Of a stretch of 64,000 nucleotides of DNA, positions 39,805 through 51,713 are shown piece by piece; the first letter of the stretch is position 1, and every line of letters starts with the position of its first letter. This DNA comes from Gorsachius magnificus. Lineage: Eukaryota > Chordata > Aves > Pelecaniformes > Ardeidae. The position numbers and the translations under genes are program-made. The stretch spans positions 22,629,821 through 22,693,820 of the forward strand of contig CM067081.1 in the NCBI GenBank assembly GCA_034008185.1, in the 5' to 3' direction. The notes beneath the pieces were generated by a model. That model saw only the letters and a program-made list of their open reading frames with translations. It was not told the DNA's origin and did no database searches.

Positions 39805-40843
39805 TGTAGTGGTTTGACCCTGGCTGGACGCCAGGGGCCCACCAAAGCCGCTCTATCACTCCTCTCTTTAACTGGCCAGAGGAGAGAAAAGTAAATCAAA
39901 GGGCTTGTGGGTCAAGATAAGGACAGGGAGAGATCATTTGTCAGTTCCCATCATGGGCAAAACAGACTCAACTTGATAAAATTAATTTATTATCAACCAA
40001 AATCAGAGAAGGAGAGGATAAAAACTGCTAGATCTGAAAACACCTTCCCCCCACCCCTCCCTTCTTTCTGGGCTCAACTTCACTCCTAGTTTCTCTACCT
40101 ACTCCCCCCAGCAGCACAGGGGGATGGGAATGGGGGTTGGGGTCAGTTCATCACATGTTGTCTTTGCTGCTTCTCCTTCCTAGGGAGAGGACTCTTCCCC
40201 TGCTCACACGTGGGGTCCCTCTCACTGGAGACAGTCCTCCATGAACTTCTCCAACGTGAGTCCTTCCCACGGGCTACAGTTCTTCACAAACTGCTCCAGC
40301 ATCCAGCATGGGTCCATAATTTCCACGGGGTGCAGTCCGTCAGGAGCAGACTGCTCCAGCGTTGGGTCCCCTGTGGGGTCACAAGTTCTGCCAGCAAACC
40401 TGCTTCGGTGTGGGCTCCTCCCCCCACGGGTCTGCAATGGCTTGCCCCCCCCGGGGGGGTCCTCCATGGGCTACAGGTGGAATCTGCTCCACCGTGGACC
40501 TCCATGGGCTGCAGGGGGACAGCCTGCCTCACCATGGGCTGCACCAGGGGCTGCAGGGGAGTCTCTGCTCCGGCTCCTGGAGCACCTCCCGCCCCTCCTT
40601 CTGCACTGACCTGGGTGTCTGCAAGGCTGTTTTCTCTCCCATCCTCTCACTTCTCTCTCCAGCTACTGAGCCGCAGATGGTTTTTTTCCTTCTTAAATAT
40701 GTTATCCCAGAGGCGCTTCCACTGTCGGTGATTGGCTTGGCCTTGGCCAGCAGCGGACACAGGGAAAACTTCTAGCAGCTTCTCACAGAACCCACCCCTG
40801 TAGCCCCCCCACTACCAAGACCTTGCCACAGAAACCCAATACA
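39805..40843 (-). mobile_element. Solo LTR of an avian endogenous retrovirus
   Basis: A 1,039-bp unit bounded by TGTAGTGGTTTGACCCTGGC and CCCAATACA, i.e. a TG...CA LTR with TGTA/TACA ends. It is flanked by near-identical 5-bp sites, GCCTG (39,800-39,804) and GCCAG (40,844-40,848), as expected of a target-site duplication. I recognise it as a common bird LTR type usually read in the other orientation (TGTATTGGGTTT...). On the minus strand it has a TATA-like TATTTAAG at about 40,693-40,700 and an AATAAA at 39,991-39,986. No gag, pol or env sequence lies beside it, so it is solo. The middle (about 40,240-40,560) is made of diverged repeats around CTGCTCCAGC/CACGGG. Confidence 0.85.
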
Positions 40844-43800
40844 GCCAGAAAAGTTGCAGAATCAGTCAGTCTGACAGGTGAATCCCTCGTGCAACAGCCA
40901 ATACTGGAAATTGTGCAAGAAAAGTGAGTGTGTGGACCTATTAAAACATGAGTTACATCTTCCACATTAGACACATCAAGATACTGGAAAGCCCGGATTT
41001 ATTTTTGAGGTTTCTTGTACAGAGTACGGTGTTAATGTGAGAAGTATTCCCTGGCTGGGAAGTACCTAGCTCCCGCCACCTGCAGTGCAAGCCATAGTTA
41101 GCCCGGAGCAGATAACATACATTGGCGAAGCTGAGCTCAGCAAGGGTGATGAACACCCTTCCACAGTAGCTGAAGTGTTACTTTGAAAAGGGAGAAAAAT
41201 GTGCTTAATGGGAGCTGTTAGAACAAGCTGAGAATTTCACTGGGGGAAAACCTTCTAACTGTGAGCTGAAAGTCAACTAAATTAAATGGAAGTGTCCATG
41301 AGAAAATTTAGATTATGCTGAAATTTCAAGAGGAGGAAGGAACACAGTGGATTATTGGAACATTTGCATCTTAGTGAGAGAAAGAATCATGAAGATTTAC
41401 AAGGGGGGGGGGCGGGGAACCAAAACCCATGGCATTCCAGAATTTAAACACCAGGCTTTGGTATTTTTTTCGTGGAAAAGGACTAAACAGACCCTCAGCT
41501 ACAAATACGGAAATCCCCAAGCTCCAGTAGCATATTAAGAACTGACATTTTCAAAACCATATTTGGGATAGTACAGGAAATGTTGATCTTCTTCATTCCA
41601 ACAAAATCCCAACAAATGAGATTTCAAATACTTTTGTATTCAACCCATTTTCCAGACATCTGTACCTTCAATACATTTGTTAACAAAAACTTTTCAAACC
41701 CAAACCTATCACGTGCCACTTTGAAATGTTAAGTGTTTAAACTCACTCAAAAACTGACTGATACTGCAAAAACGAAGCTACAGGAGTGACCTCAGTGTCA
41801 CTCGTGCGCGCTTGCTTTAGCGCCTGACCTCCGGTTATTCCAGGGATAGCAGACTGCACCTCAGACTGCAACACAAACTGCACCTCACTCTTGAAAATTA
41901 ACGTGATGAACAAAAATACTGTGACGCCTTTATCATTTTCTAGACAAACCTGAGTAGCCAAAGCATCTTATTATTGTGCTAATTGACATATCAAGAGGTT
42001 TTCTTTTAATGAGGTGTAGTAACATTATAAAGCCATCCTGTGAAGGAGGATATAGGCAAAGGCTATTGCACCTTTACATGAAATATATGAAGAATAAGCA
42101 AGTATTCTTCCTCTCCTCAGTCCTTTTACAAGCAAAGGAAAGAATAAAACATGTTATTAGCTCACCTAATCAGATGGAATTCAGGGATAACTAAAAGGAT
42201 TTAATATTTAACAAACAACCTTCATTCTGTCAGTGCTTTACTGGGATTTCAAGTTCTCCTCAGCAAGTATCAGCCTAAGGACAACCACCATATTTATTTT
42301 CTGAAATTCTTTGTATTTATCTATCTCTAGTCCTCTTTTAATAAAAAACCCTCACAAATTTACTGATTAAATAGCTAGAAATAGATGGTTAAACTTTGAT
42401 TTAGAAGGCATTGCTAATGAAATACCTGTGCTATGTGACACACTGATAAGTGATCAGAAAAAGAAAGAAATAACAAGTGATAAAATCTGCAAATGGTACA
42501 GAATTATTGGGGTATTGGAAGCAAAGACAAATGATGGGAGGCAGGGTGCCCAGGATAATAAAAGGGCAGAGAAAATTTGACTTGCATGACATACAAAATA
42601 ATTCAAGAGAAAAAAAAATACACAATAGTACACAAAAAAAGCATGCAATAATCAGTTCTAAATTAGCAATTAACATTCAGAAAAGTGACTGTGAAATATT
42701 TTTGCAAAAATTGTTGATACCAGCTGAGTGTTGAGCAGCAATCAAAAGCAAAACCAGAATATTAGGAATTATTTGGAAGATCAGAGAGGAAAAAAGCTGC
42801 TGTTGTATCACTGTATAACGCCCAGTGCACTCACATTTTGAATTCTGCATGAGTACCAGTTCTCCCATCTCAAAAGAGCAACAAGAATAGTTACAAAATA
42901 ATAGCCTCTATACAAAAAGAGATTAATTAGGACTCCTCCATTATTTAAAACAAACAAAGAACCCAACAGCAAGGCAATGGTGAGCCAAAGGCAGGTTTCT
43001 ACAAATGTGGCACTTCAGTCAGGCAGCTTTCAAATACAGAGAAAAACCCCAAGGAGACAAGGAAATAGCAGAAGGCGTTAAGATACTGTCAACATCAGGA
43101 GCTAACAGAGTAACAGGAAAAAAAATATGTAAAAAGTAAGCTAGTTCTGATAATCATGCTTAAATCTCCTCACTTTTTAAAATGGCTGAGGAGACATGCA
43201 AGAACGGTGTCAATAGTGTTTGCAATAATTAGCAGTCCAAGGCACATCAGAAGAGATCTCAATCATATCCTTAAGCTCATCTAAATCTCCAAAGAGAATT
43301 TCTCAGAACTACTTTTAGAAATAAAAAGCAGCACTTTTGTGGAACTTTTGTCCCAAGTTTTTTTTCCCCCCTTGCAAAACTGAAGCAGACATCCAACAGC
43401 TTAATGCAGGATTTTAGTTTCCTTTCAAGGGTGCCATGAGCAGATGTTTTTAACTGAAGCACCTGGCACAGATGTGCATTTGTCAGGGCCATCTGCAGGC
43501 CGAGAAAGTCAGTAGGCCTTCTGCCCTTCCACGTATTCTTTCTACTGCTTAGAACATACACATGTAAGAGCATTGCACAATTCTGCCTTTCTCTAAGGGT
43601 CGAGATGCACACTGTTCAGGAGATGAGCTTTGTGAGGTGCAGCTTACTTCCAGAAGTTCCAAGAGTGCTTTGCCTTGCATTTTTATCTGCATCTTTATCT
43701 ACCGTAACAGCTAACACATGCATAGTGGAAACACAAGTACACAGCTGGGGAAAACCAGGGCAAAAACAAAGTAAAAACCGAGACGGACCATCAAGGATGA

Positions 43801-43854
43801 TGAATCTTCCTACCAATCTACAAGATATGGCTCACCAGTAATTCACACAAAGCC
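40844..43854. other. Intergenic DNA downstream of RNF6
   Basis: AT-rich sequence between the solo LTR and the RNF6 poly(A) site. A G run lies at about 41,403-41,412. No coding sequence is recognised. Confidence 0.6.
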
Positions 43855-44989
43855 TCAATTGTTTAGTTTGCAACTTTATTTCTTTATAAGTTATTGGTAT
43901 AAAGTTTAATATCTAATTATACAGTTATCTGGGAACTTTAAGGGAAGCTTATTTTGTTCTTTTTAGTGTCTTTTGCCATTTGGTCCTCAGACATGTTTTA
44001 AGAGGACTAATATTGTATGTGTACCTTCAACTTCTGTACAAAACCACTTCAAGCCTTTTTGTTTTTCTGAGCAGGATGCACAAATCATGCATATTGTAGA
44101 CAATATAACGGTCAAGGAAATATTTCCCTCTTTAAACTAAGGCAGTTAATACCCCATGAATATCAACTGAGTAATTTGGAAGAGTAAAAAGGCTTCTTTA
44201 GTGCTCATGTGTTCTTTGAGCAAATATCATGTTCGGTAAGATACGCCCTCTTGGAATTATTATTGATTTGATTGCTGTCTGCATTGAAAAAGACAGCGAT
44301 TGTCAAAGACAGCATTCAATTATGTACATTTTATAACGTCACTAACCCATCCGCTTTTGAATATGAACTCATCAGCGTTAAGCATTGTGTAAAACCACAT
44401 GCAAAAATTGCCATAAAATTTTTTAAATAAAACCAAATTGGCAAGTTTTTGGAAAGGATATTTCAATGTTAAAAAAAATATACTGTCTATTAAAATGAGC
44501 ACTTCAAGTAACTTAAATATCTTTAGCAAACATGTCCAGCAAGAAACTCTCTGTAAAAGAAATTGTTCTTAGAACAAAAAGCTAATGAATGGCTATTTAG
44601 ACACTAATTTTTCAACACAGTGATGGGTCTGTGTGAAACAATTCGTAATCTAAATAAAGTGAGTCCATTACACTGTTAAAAAAACATACATTAAGCAGGA
44701 CTGATTAACTATTGCATTTCTGTATTTACAAAAGTGCTTGCATTAACAAAATTACCTAAAAAAATATAAACTTTACCGATATCATTTGGTTCTATGTGTA
44801 CTCCTAGATCTGCACTTGGAGAAAAATAGTATTTACATTGCTAGATTTAGACAAATTTCCTATAGTTTTTAAAGAAATTTAACAAAACTCCCCACACAAA
44901 TGGACCCCTATGCAAGTCAATTCGTTCCATCTGGCTCATCACAAATAGAGCAGAAGCAAATCTTTGAGTACTGAGCAGTATCAATAATT
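43855..44989 (-). other. RNF6: RNF6 3' UTR
   Basis: AT-rich sequence after the RNF6 stop codon, ending just past a canonical poly(A) signal. Its length of about 1.1 kb is inferred from the first well-placed AATAAA. There is no other AATAAA on the minus strand in this stretch that I could see. Confidence 0.7.
43875..43880 (-). terminator. RNF6: RNF6 poly(A) signal AATAAA
   Basis: Minus-strand AATAAA is followed by a GT-rich element (TTTGTGTG) about 20-25 nt downstream. This places cleavage at about 43,855. Confidence 0.7.
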
Positions 44990-46138
44990 CTAGCTGTTGT
45001 CTGTGGCATTAGACCCCAATACTGGCTGCCGACAAATTGGGCAAGTGGAGTTTTCAGAAAGCCAGCGATCAATACAATGAATATGAAACTCGTGCATACA
45101 AGGTAACTGCCTTAGCTTATTCCCTGTTACATATTCATTAATGCAAACACTACACGTTTTACTTATTTCGTTTTCAGTGTGAATATCCCCATAGTTCCGG
45201 GTAGCAAGATTGTCAATCTGCTCTTTGGTTAAACCCCTTAAACGCTCATCATCCTCATCTTCATTCAGCAGGAAGAAGTGGGCAAGTCGAAGTATGGGCA
45301 GCGTCCCATTTTCCACGAGGCTGTTAGCGTCTTGAGACTGCCTGTTATCTTGGTTTTCATTATTGCGACCATAGCGTTGAGTATCATCGCTTTGTCCGTT
45401 TGTTTCCCTGCTGCCTTCTGCCGAGTGCCCATTTCTAGATGAAACCTCACTTGCATCGCTGCTGTTTGCCAAACTTGAGTTGTTCTGCTCTGACTGTACA
45501 TCTGGTAAGTGATGACCACCTCTTTGCACTTCTGAGTTAGATTCAGTTTCCATTAAAGAACTCAGCTCTCCAAAGCCTGTCATAATTTGTCTAAGGATTG
45601 ATCGAAGAGCCACTGATGAAGGTTCACCAAGCCCAGTTTCTGAAATCCGACGGAGAGGTATCCGTATAGTGCTAACGTATGTTCGAATACCCGCACGTTC
45701 CGATCGTGATATCGTACGCCGAAATCCCCCACTGTCACTTTCAAAGGTAACTGTGTTTTCTGCCATTCCTACTCTAGAACGAGTTCTACTGGCAATACTG
45801 TCCCGATCTCTGTTTTCTCCAGGACGAATTCTTCTCACCTGAAGATCTAATGTAATTGTTGGATGCCTTCGAACAGCAGCTACTGGCCTACTAGATTCCT
45901 CCTCTTCCAACATTATTCCCAGGGATGGGGCTACACTGGAAAGCTGAGGAGTCTGAGTGTTACCTCTTGCTTGTTCTTCAGCAGGCTGTGGAGAAGGCCG
46001 AGCCGTTTGTCTTCTACTTCTGTTGACTTGCTGTGTGTTTCTATCCTGCCTCTGCCTGTGCTCCTCAGAATGAGCAGTACCGCCTTGCCTTTGCAGCGGA
46101 GAGCGGCTTCGACTACTTAAAGTAGACCTCAGCCGAAT
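44990..46138 (-). CDS. RNF6: RNF6 large exon, part downstream of the frame break, with RING finger
   Basis: From 46,138 the shifted frame reads [18 protein letters not shown], matching human IRLRSTSNSRSRSPIQRQ. It continues to [33 protein letters not shown], a serine/asparagine-rich linker, [14 protein letters not shown] and the C3H2C3 RING at about 45,154-45,032 ([17 protein letters not shown]). All eight zinc ligands are present. The stop is at 44,992-44,990. Purifying constraint in the RING is evident from its near identity to mammals, which argues that the frame break is recent or artefactual. Confidence 0.95.
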   Translation of the reverse strand: MRLRSTLSSRSRSPLQRQGGTAHSEEHRQRQDRNTQQVNRSRRQTARPSPQPAEEQARGNTQTPQLSSVAPSLGIMLEEEESSRPVAAVRRHPTITLDLQVRRIRPGENRDRDSIASRTRSRVGMAENTVTFESDSGGFRRTISRSERAGIRTYVSTIRIPLRRISETGLGEPSSVALRSILRQIMTGFGELSSLMETESNSEVQRGGHHLPDVQSEQNNSSLANSSDASEVSSRNGHSAEGSRETNGQSDDTQRYGRNNENQDNRQSQDANSLVENGTLPILRLAHFFLLNEDEDDERLRGLTKEQIDNLATRNYGDIHTENEISKTCSVCINEYVTGNKLRQLPCMHEFHIHCIDRWLSENSTCPICRQPVLGSNATDNS

Positions 46139-48705
46139 TATTACGTGTAGTATTTGTTTGGGAAAGGCTTGTCAACTCCCTCGTTCTACTCCTGAGCCTC
46201 CCTGAGACCGGATGATAGGCTGCTTCAGAGCTTTCTGCCACGGAACTTCTTACAGACCTGGTCCTTGCAGTGCTTGAGGCCTCGCTGTTTGCCTCTCTTG
46301 CAGTCCTGCTCCTCGTTCGTGGGGTTACTGGACTGACAGCTCTTTGATGTCTTCTTTCTAAATACATTCTGCTACTATCTATACCCACATACTCCTCACC
46401 AGCAGTTTCAAAACTGTTATGCTCATGATTTATGTTGATTTCAAGACTAAACCGAAACTCCCCACTGTTTGGATTTGTTCGACTCACAGCTCTCCAGGTT
46501 TGGTTCCCACTTTGTCCACTGCGAGTAGCATTTCCTGTGCGACGAAACGTGTTCAGCCATTCAAGCAGAGAGTCACCATTTGAGTTTTCTCCAAGAACAT
46601 CAGAATCTGAGAGAAACAAAGAATTGCAATCATTCATACAACTGCATGCTTGGCAGACTATGATGCACTCCAAATCCTCTCTGCTTGCTGGGCCCTGACT
46701 TCAGAAACGTTACAGCAGCAGGACAGCTACCTTGCTAGGCTAACGTAATTTTGCTGAAAATATGCTGTATGTAAAAATGTCAGCAAAACTCATCAGTTCA
46801 ACCTAGAATTTTTGTCTTGCCAGCAGATACACAGAGCAATCAATATGCCTAGATGGGCCTCTTCAGAGAAACTGTTCAGATTTAGGTCATCCAAAGTTAG
46901 TTGTATTTGTCCAGTATCTGTCCCTCACTTAAGCTATCAATTTGAAGGTATCCTAGTCAAATAATTGTGATAAAGCAAGGAAAAATATGACAGATTTTGT
47001 CTTCTTTTAGAAAACATTTAAAAAAATTGTCTTCTGTAAGCAGTGGAATACATGATGCATGGTTTCAACAGAATCGCTGCTTTTGTGCAAATACTATCTT
47101 TTTTCTACTACAGTATCCACAGCTCCATTCCCAAATCTCCTTCAACTACCAGCTCAAGCACAGATACCATTGTTGTGGTTAGTGCTAACTACGTGTATAA
47201 AGCAAGCCAACAATCATGATCACAGAAAATGTTTTCCCTTGAAGGGATCAGATTAAGCTCTCCCTGCTCCATCACCTCCTTACTTTCATGAAACCTGCAA
47301 GACCTTTGGTATCTTCATTTCAGAGTCGCCTGCTCCTCTCCTAAATCTGCCTAGAATTGGCCAAATGTTTAAGCCAATATTGCTGGAGAAGTAAGGACAG
47401 ACAGTGCACATAATACAAGCCTTACTCCATTAAAACAAATGGAAATGAAACAACAAAACCAACAAAACAGTGGAGAGGTTAACTGTTTCCCAGTTAGCTT
47501 CTTTTCTGTTCCAACTCCTCTAATACATGATAAAACCTTTGAAGAATTAAAAGAATGAAAATTGTTTTTGTGCTATTAAGTTTACTAGCAATGAGAAACC
47601 AGGAAAAGAAGAGAAAGTAATTTGTGGCTGACATAAATGACTTTCCATTAAGTATTTCGAATTTGTTTTCTTATCATTAGGGAATCTCTCTTACTTTTAA
47701 AACAATCCACAGAAGCACAACAGAAAAACAAGACTTGAAATGACAGGTACTGAAATCCACTGCCATTTCTCTTAAATATCTGCACAGAACAATATTTATG
47801 CATCATGTGTATCTATATATATATGAATGAAGAATGTATACCTCCAACAGTTCTACCTTCACCTTCTCTGTTATCCAGATCAGTCTGCGATGCCAAGTGC
47901 TCCTTAGCCCCCTCCAAGCGTTGCTGCAACTCTTCTGCTGTTATTTCCCCTGAAATAATTTACATTTTGATAATGCTGTTAGATAGGACGTTATTACTGG
48001 CTCAATACAGCCATGCAGAAATAACAATATTTTCTATCTCAAAGGAAAATCTTCAGAAATAAGGTAAAACTAATGAAACCAAAAAGAAAACAGCACTAGT
48101 GTGAGACTGTAACGCAGGTACACAGACAGCAGAGGAAGTAGGTACTGGGGTGGAGTTAAAAAAAAAGATGCTGAATTTGTGTCAAGCATGCCAACTTCCA
48201 GTAACAACTCAGAAGCCCCCAAAATTGCCACATACCAACAGAGAGACTTTAGGTGTAGCAGATATTAATTATTTGGGTTTGGAGATGTTGCATTTGAGAG
48301 TTATATTTTTATTCCAGCTTTAGTACCTATTTAAGTTGTTAATTTTTACTGAATATCATAAATTTTTAAAGGAAACGGAAGGGTGTTTTTTTTTTTTTTT
48401 CTACAAACCCAGAGACATCGGGCTACTTGAGTCATGCAGGCACATTGGATACCTGACAGCAGGAGTGTTACTTCACATTACATCTTTTCTACTGAAGGTA
48501 TCCATGTCTTACCAGGAGTGCCAAGCAGGTTGCGGTCCCTCATTAGCCTGTAATCTTCTTCATTGAGTTCATTAATGAACTGGTAATAGGCCTCCTCCCT
48601 ACTGAGGCGCTCCAGCTGTCGTTGTCTCTCATCTTCACCATGTCTATGCTCTCGTGAAGATGCCTGCTCATTGCCATTCCCTGCACGGTGCCGAGAGCGA
48701 TCCAT
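44990..48705 (-). CDS. RNF6: RNF6, RING-type E3 ubiquitin ligase (whole coding span, frame broken)
   Basis: RNF6 is a RING-H2 E3 ligase related to RLIM. In mammals it ubiquitinates targets such as LIMK1 and the androgen receptor in nucleus and cytoplasm. Three coding exons are seen: 48,705-48,513, 47,949-47,842 and 46,606-44,990, all with consensus GT/AG borders and phase 1 joins. The N-terminus has the conserved [12 protein letters not shown] and DYRLMRD block, the middle is Arg/Ser-rich, and the C-terminus is a C3H2C3 RING. Coding length sums to 1,918 nt, one more than a multiple of three, because of a frame break near 46,138. Restoring the frame would give roughly 638 residues against 685 in human. 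Identity is certain from the N-terminal block, the [20 protein letters not shown] motif and the RING. Confidence 0.95.
46113..46606 (-). CDS. RNF6: RNF6 large exon, part upstream of the frame break
   Basis: The acceptor TTTCTCTCAG lies before 46,606. The frame reads [20 protein letters not shown] and the conserved [20 protein letters not shown] block, then an Arg/Ser-rich stretch. It ends in-frame at a TAG at 46,115-46,113 after residues that no longer resemble RNF6 (AEVYFK). As written, this frame would give a 264-residue protein lacking the RING finger. Homology to human RNF6 in this frame is lost after about 46,140. Confidence 0.9.
46607..47841 (-). other. RNF6: RNF6 intron between second and third coding exons
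   Basis: AT-rich intron with GTATAC donor and TTTCTCTCAG acceptor. Nothing else is recognised in it. Confidence 0.85.
47842..47949 (-). CDS. RNF6: RNF6 second coding exon
   Basis: A 108-nt exon flanked by TTATTTCAG and GTATAC, phase 1 at both ends. It was too short to stand out as an ORF. It encodes [20 protein letters not shown] and an acidic tail, matching human EITSEELQQRLDGVKEQLAS. It is in frame with the neighbouring exons. Confidence 0.93.
47950..48512 (-). other. RNF6: RNF6 intron between first and second coding exons
   Basis: A 563-bp intron with GTAAGA donor and TTATTTCAG acceptor. It contains a T-run of 16 at about 48,387-48,402. Confidence 0.9.
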
Positions 48706-48725
48706 AGTGATGATTCCAGGCTGTC
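48513..48725 (-). CDS. RNF6: RNF6 exon with start codon
   Basis: The acceptor TTTTGTTCAG lies before 48,725, then 20 nt of 5' UTR and the ATG at 48,705. It codes 64 residues plus one base and ends at TCCTG|GTAAGA with the donor GT at 48,512-48,511. The Arg/Glu/Gln-rich start and the [20 protein letters not shown] block match the mammalian RNF6 N-terminus closely. The MDRSRHR start aligns with the human MNQSRSR start, which supports this ATG. Confidence 0.95.
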
Positions 48726-51713
48726 CTGAACAAAACCAGAATGTTAGACTGCATGGTAATTACAGTAAGAATCTATCTAAATTACAGTAAAAAGTTCCCA
48801 GTATTTTCAATGAGATTATTTATTAATAGCTAAAGATGATTAAGATCAACAAGCTCCATGTTATTTGCCAAGTCAACAGTGTAGTTTATTATGCAAGTAT
48901 TTTACTTCCAGCTTGCTCAAAACCAGCTAGGAGTCCCCTTTGCTCACTGAAAGGACATACCAGGTCATACAGCAACTTTAAAATAAAAGAGCAACAACAA
49001 TTTTTTCTTTTTTCTAAATAAGGATATTCTAGAAAGTTAAAGGAATAACATCAAATCTATTTCCCTTCTCCCAAATAACGTACAACAGCAGCATGGAGTA
49101 TTTTAAAAGCTAGAATGTCACTAAAAGCATTGGTCTACTAATTACTGGAATGTGATTACCCAGTGTAGACTTCTGACAACCACAGCTGCTGCTTTACAGA
49201 AGACTATCTTCCACTCGAAACATTTGCTGATAAGCTGACTACAGACTAAGACTACTAAAACTAAGACTACATTAGTATCTCAGTCAGTATCACCCCTCAC
49301 ATAGCACAAAACCTACAGATACATTTTTGGCAGAACTGACTCTTTTGACATTCTGACATTACTGGTGTCTTTTCCTTCCAATCTCTAATCCAAGGATTAG
49401 CTAAGAAAATGATACCCACCTCCAGGAAACTGGCATAAAAGAGAGAGGGCTATACTTTACCCACAGTTCTTCAAGACTCTACAAATATGGGAACACACCA
49501 TTAGAAGGTGTGAATAACCTTCCAGTATCAGAAAGAAGCGTCATCTCTGTTGATTTCTGTGCCATTACCAGCTCTCTTTTGGCCCAGGACTGAGTCCTAA
49601 CTGATCAGCTCTCAGGCCATGACCCAACTTTTCTATTTCCTAAAGAAAACCTGTTCTTCAACATTCAGTGTGAAAGAAGGAGAGAAAGCAAAGTGTCATC
49701 CTCTTAATGGGGCTTCCTGTTTAGCAAAGCCCATCTGTAATACCTGCTGAGGCAGACACCTGACAGAAGAGATCACTTATCTAAAGAGATCACCAGGCCA
49801 AAAAACAACCATATGGCACCATTCTGCTTATGTGTGAAAAGAAAGTTATTAAGTTATTGGGTAAACACTTTTTTGGGGTCAGTTCACCAACATATAAAAG
49901 TATTAATTATGGGGAAAACGCAGAACAGCATTCTCAGCATACTCCCGATCAGTAATTAGTCTTCACAGGAAAGGTGATGAGACAACAAACAGACCAAACC
50001 AACTATTAGACATACATTCAATGAAGAGTAAATCTTTATCAATGCTGCCAACAGACACAAAGAATCAGAAAATGTATTCGCCAACAGCAGAAGCTGGCAT
50101 ACATTTTAATATACCTTTCTTATGTTGTTTGTGGGATCCATTCTGATGTATTCTTGGTCTCCTCATTTTCCACCCCATTGCTACTCCTCCTTCCCTCCCC
50201 CCTCCCCCCCCCCCCCCCAGGTAACTGCACTTCTAAACAGCCCTTACCCCAGTCTTATCACTCATCTGTCTCCTGTGTCTAATACTGCATTTCAATGTAT
50301 TTAACACTTCCCTCCCAGCTCTGTAACTCACTTAAATGAAAAGATATCCTGGAATATCCCCCCTTCAAGATATTTTCCATTCCCATAATATTTGTGGGGG
50401 TTTTAAATTTACTACTGCCCTCTTGGCTCAGCCTCACAAGCTGTAGGTAATCACTGACTTCCATTTCCCACAAGGGCTATGTTAAAATGAGGTCACTTCT
50501 CATATCACATTTCTAAACACAGATTGCTCAGCCAGCTCTTTGTCTTACTACCCCCCGTTTCCTCAAAACAAATGCAATTCCTCCCCCTTCAACACACAGT
50601 TAGCACTATTATTACCCTGATGACACCCATCGTTTGACTATTATCATGAAAATGCCCGGCCCATACTCCACTGAATATTAAAGTGCTTCTGTCCCAATCG
50701 GCTTACAACTTGAAACAAATGGAAGCAGGGAAGGGAAACAGGACAGGTAAGATTAATTCAGTTTCACATAAGGTTGCTACTTAGATGAAAGCCTTAAAAC
50801 AACTAACGTGTTACTGTTTGCCTGACAATGGCCATAGTTAAGTCAACCAACTTTCTGGATATATCACCATATTGCTGCACAGGAAAAAATGACATCTAAA
50901 TTCTTAAGATGAAAAGTCCATCACGTGTAGCCCCCCTCAATCTAAATTTAAACTGTTGTTCAAAAGAGAGGTTCTTTACTTTTCACTTCTCATCCACCGA
51001 AAATCTGGAAGTCTCTTCTTCAGATTTTGTGGGTGGTAGAATAAAATTACTGTTTTGTTGACAACTGTATGGTAGGATGATTAGTCACACTCTTTAAATG
51101 ACTCACTTAGAAACAGTAAGAAGTGTGAAGTGTTCAGTTGTCCCATCTGTTTAACATAACTGTATGGATGACAACTACTATCCATATTTATCAAACGCCA
51201 TCAAAACTAAGTACTTTGGCACTTAAAACGTTTCAGAGTAGTGAAAGTTGAAGGCTATTAACTGCATCAGAATGAAGTACTTTGGCATGTAAAATATTTC
51301 AGAGTATGGAAACGTTGAAGGGTATTAACTGCTAGGATGTAAAAAACTGAAATCAAAATCCAGTTATGACTCAGAATTACTCTTCCTTTGCAAAGAAACA
51401 GGTGCCACATGCCAACAGTTTATCTACGTTTTCTAGAATTTTCAACTTAAGACTAACTCCTTTAGTTCTTATTTCATCATTACTCCAGCCCATGCTTGAA
51501 GATTTACATTCATTTTTATCTAAGCGATGTATACCTTATGCTTTTAGGTTTTGGCTTCTATCCATGAATTACTAACCCAAACTCAATTAGGCATTCATTT
51601 TCTGAGAGACTGCAAGCAAGACGACTGTGGAGTTTAGATGAGGAAGCCTCCCCAAGCGACAGGGCTATTTAGCATTTCTGTCACATTGCAGCCTCCAGGC
51701 GAGATGATCTCAC
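48726..51713 (-). other. RNF6: RNF6 5' UTR intron (left border firm, right border tentative)
   Basis: The acceptor at 48,727-48,726 shows that an upstream non-coding exon exists. A consensus donor TTCG|GTGAGA at 51,713-51,712 is the best candidate on the promoter side; CAG|GTGATT within the CpG island is an alternative. It contains a 15-C run at 50,204-50,218 and a tandem duplication at 51,209-51,339. No coding sequence is seen. Confidence 0.55.
51209..51339. repeat. Two-copy tandem duplication, period about 66 bp
   Basis: Units start at 51,209 and 51,275, each beginning AAGTACTTTGGCA. They share TTTCAGAGTA, GTTGAAGG and TATTAACTGC at matching offsets. The copies have diverged by substitutions and a 1-bp length difference, so the duplication is not recent. 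Confidence 0.9.

Noticed and set aside
40210..40775. ORFs of 122-173 codons in the solo LTR
   Set aside because: They fall entirely inside the LTR repeat units and show no gag, pol or env features.
25700..43850. SHISA2, expected near RNF6 from the human gene order
   Set aside because: No frame shows the cysteine-rich Shisa domain or its transmembrane segment.
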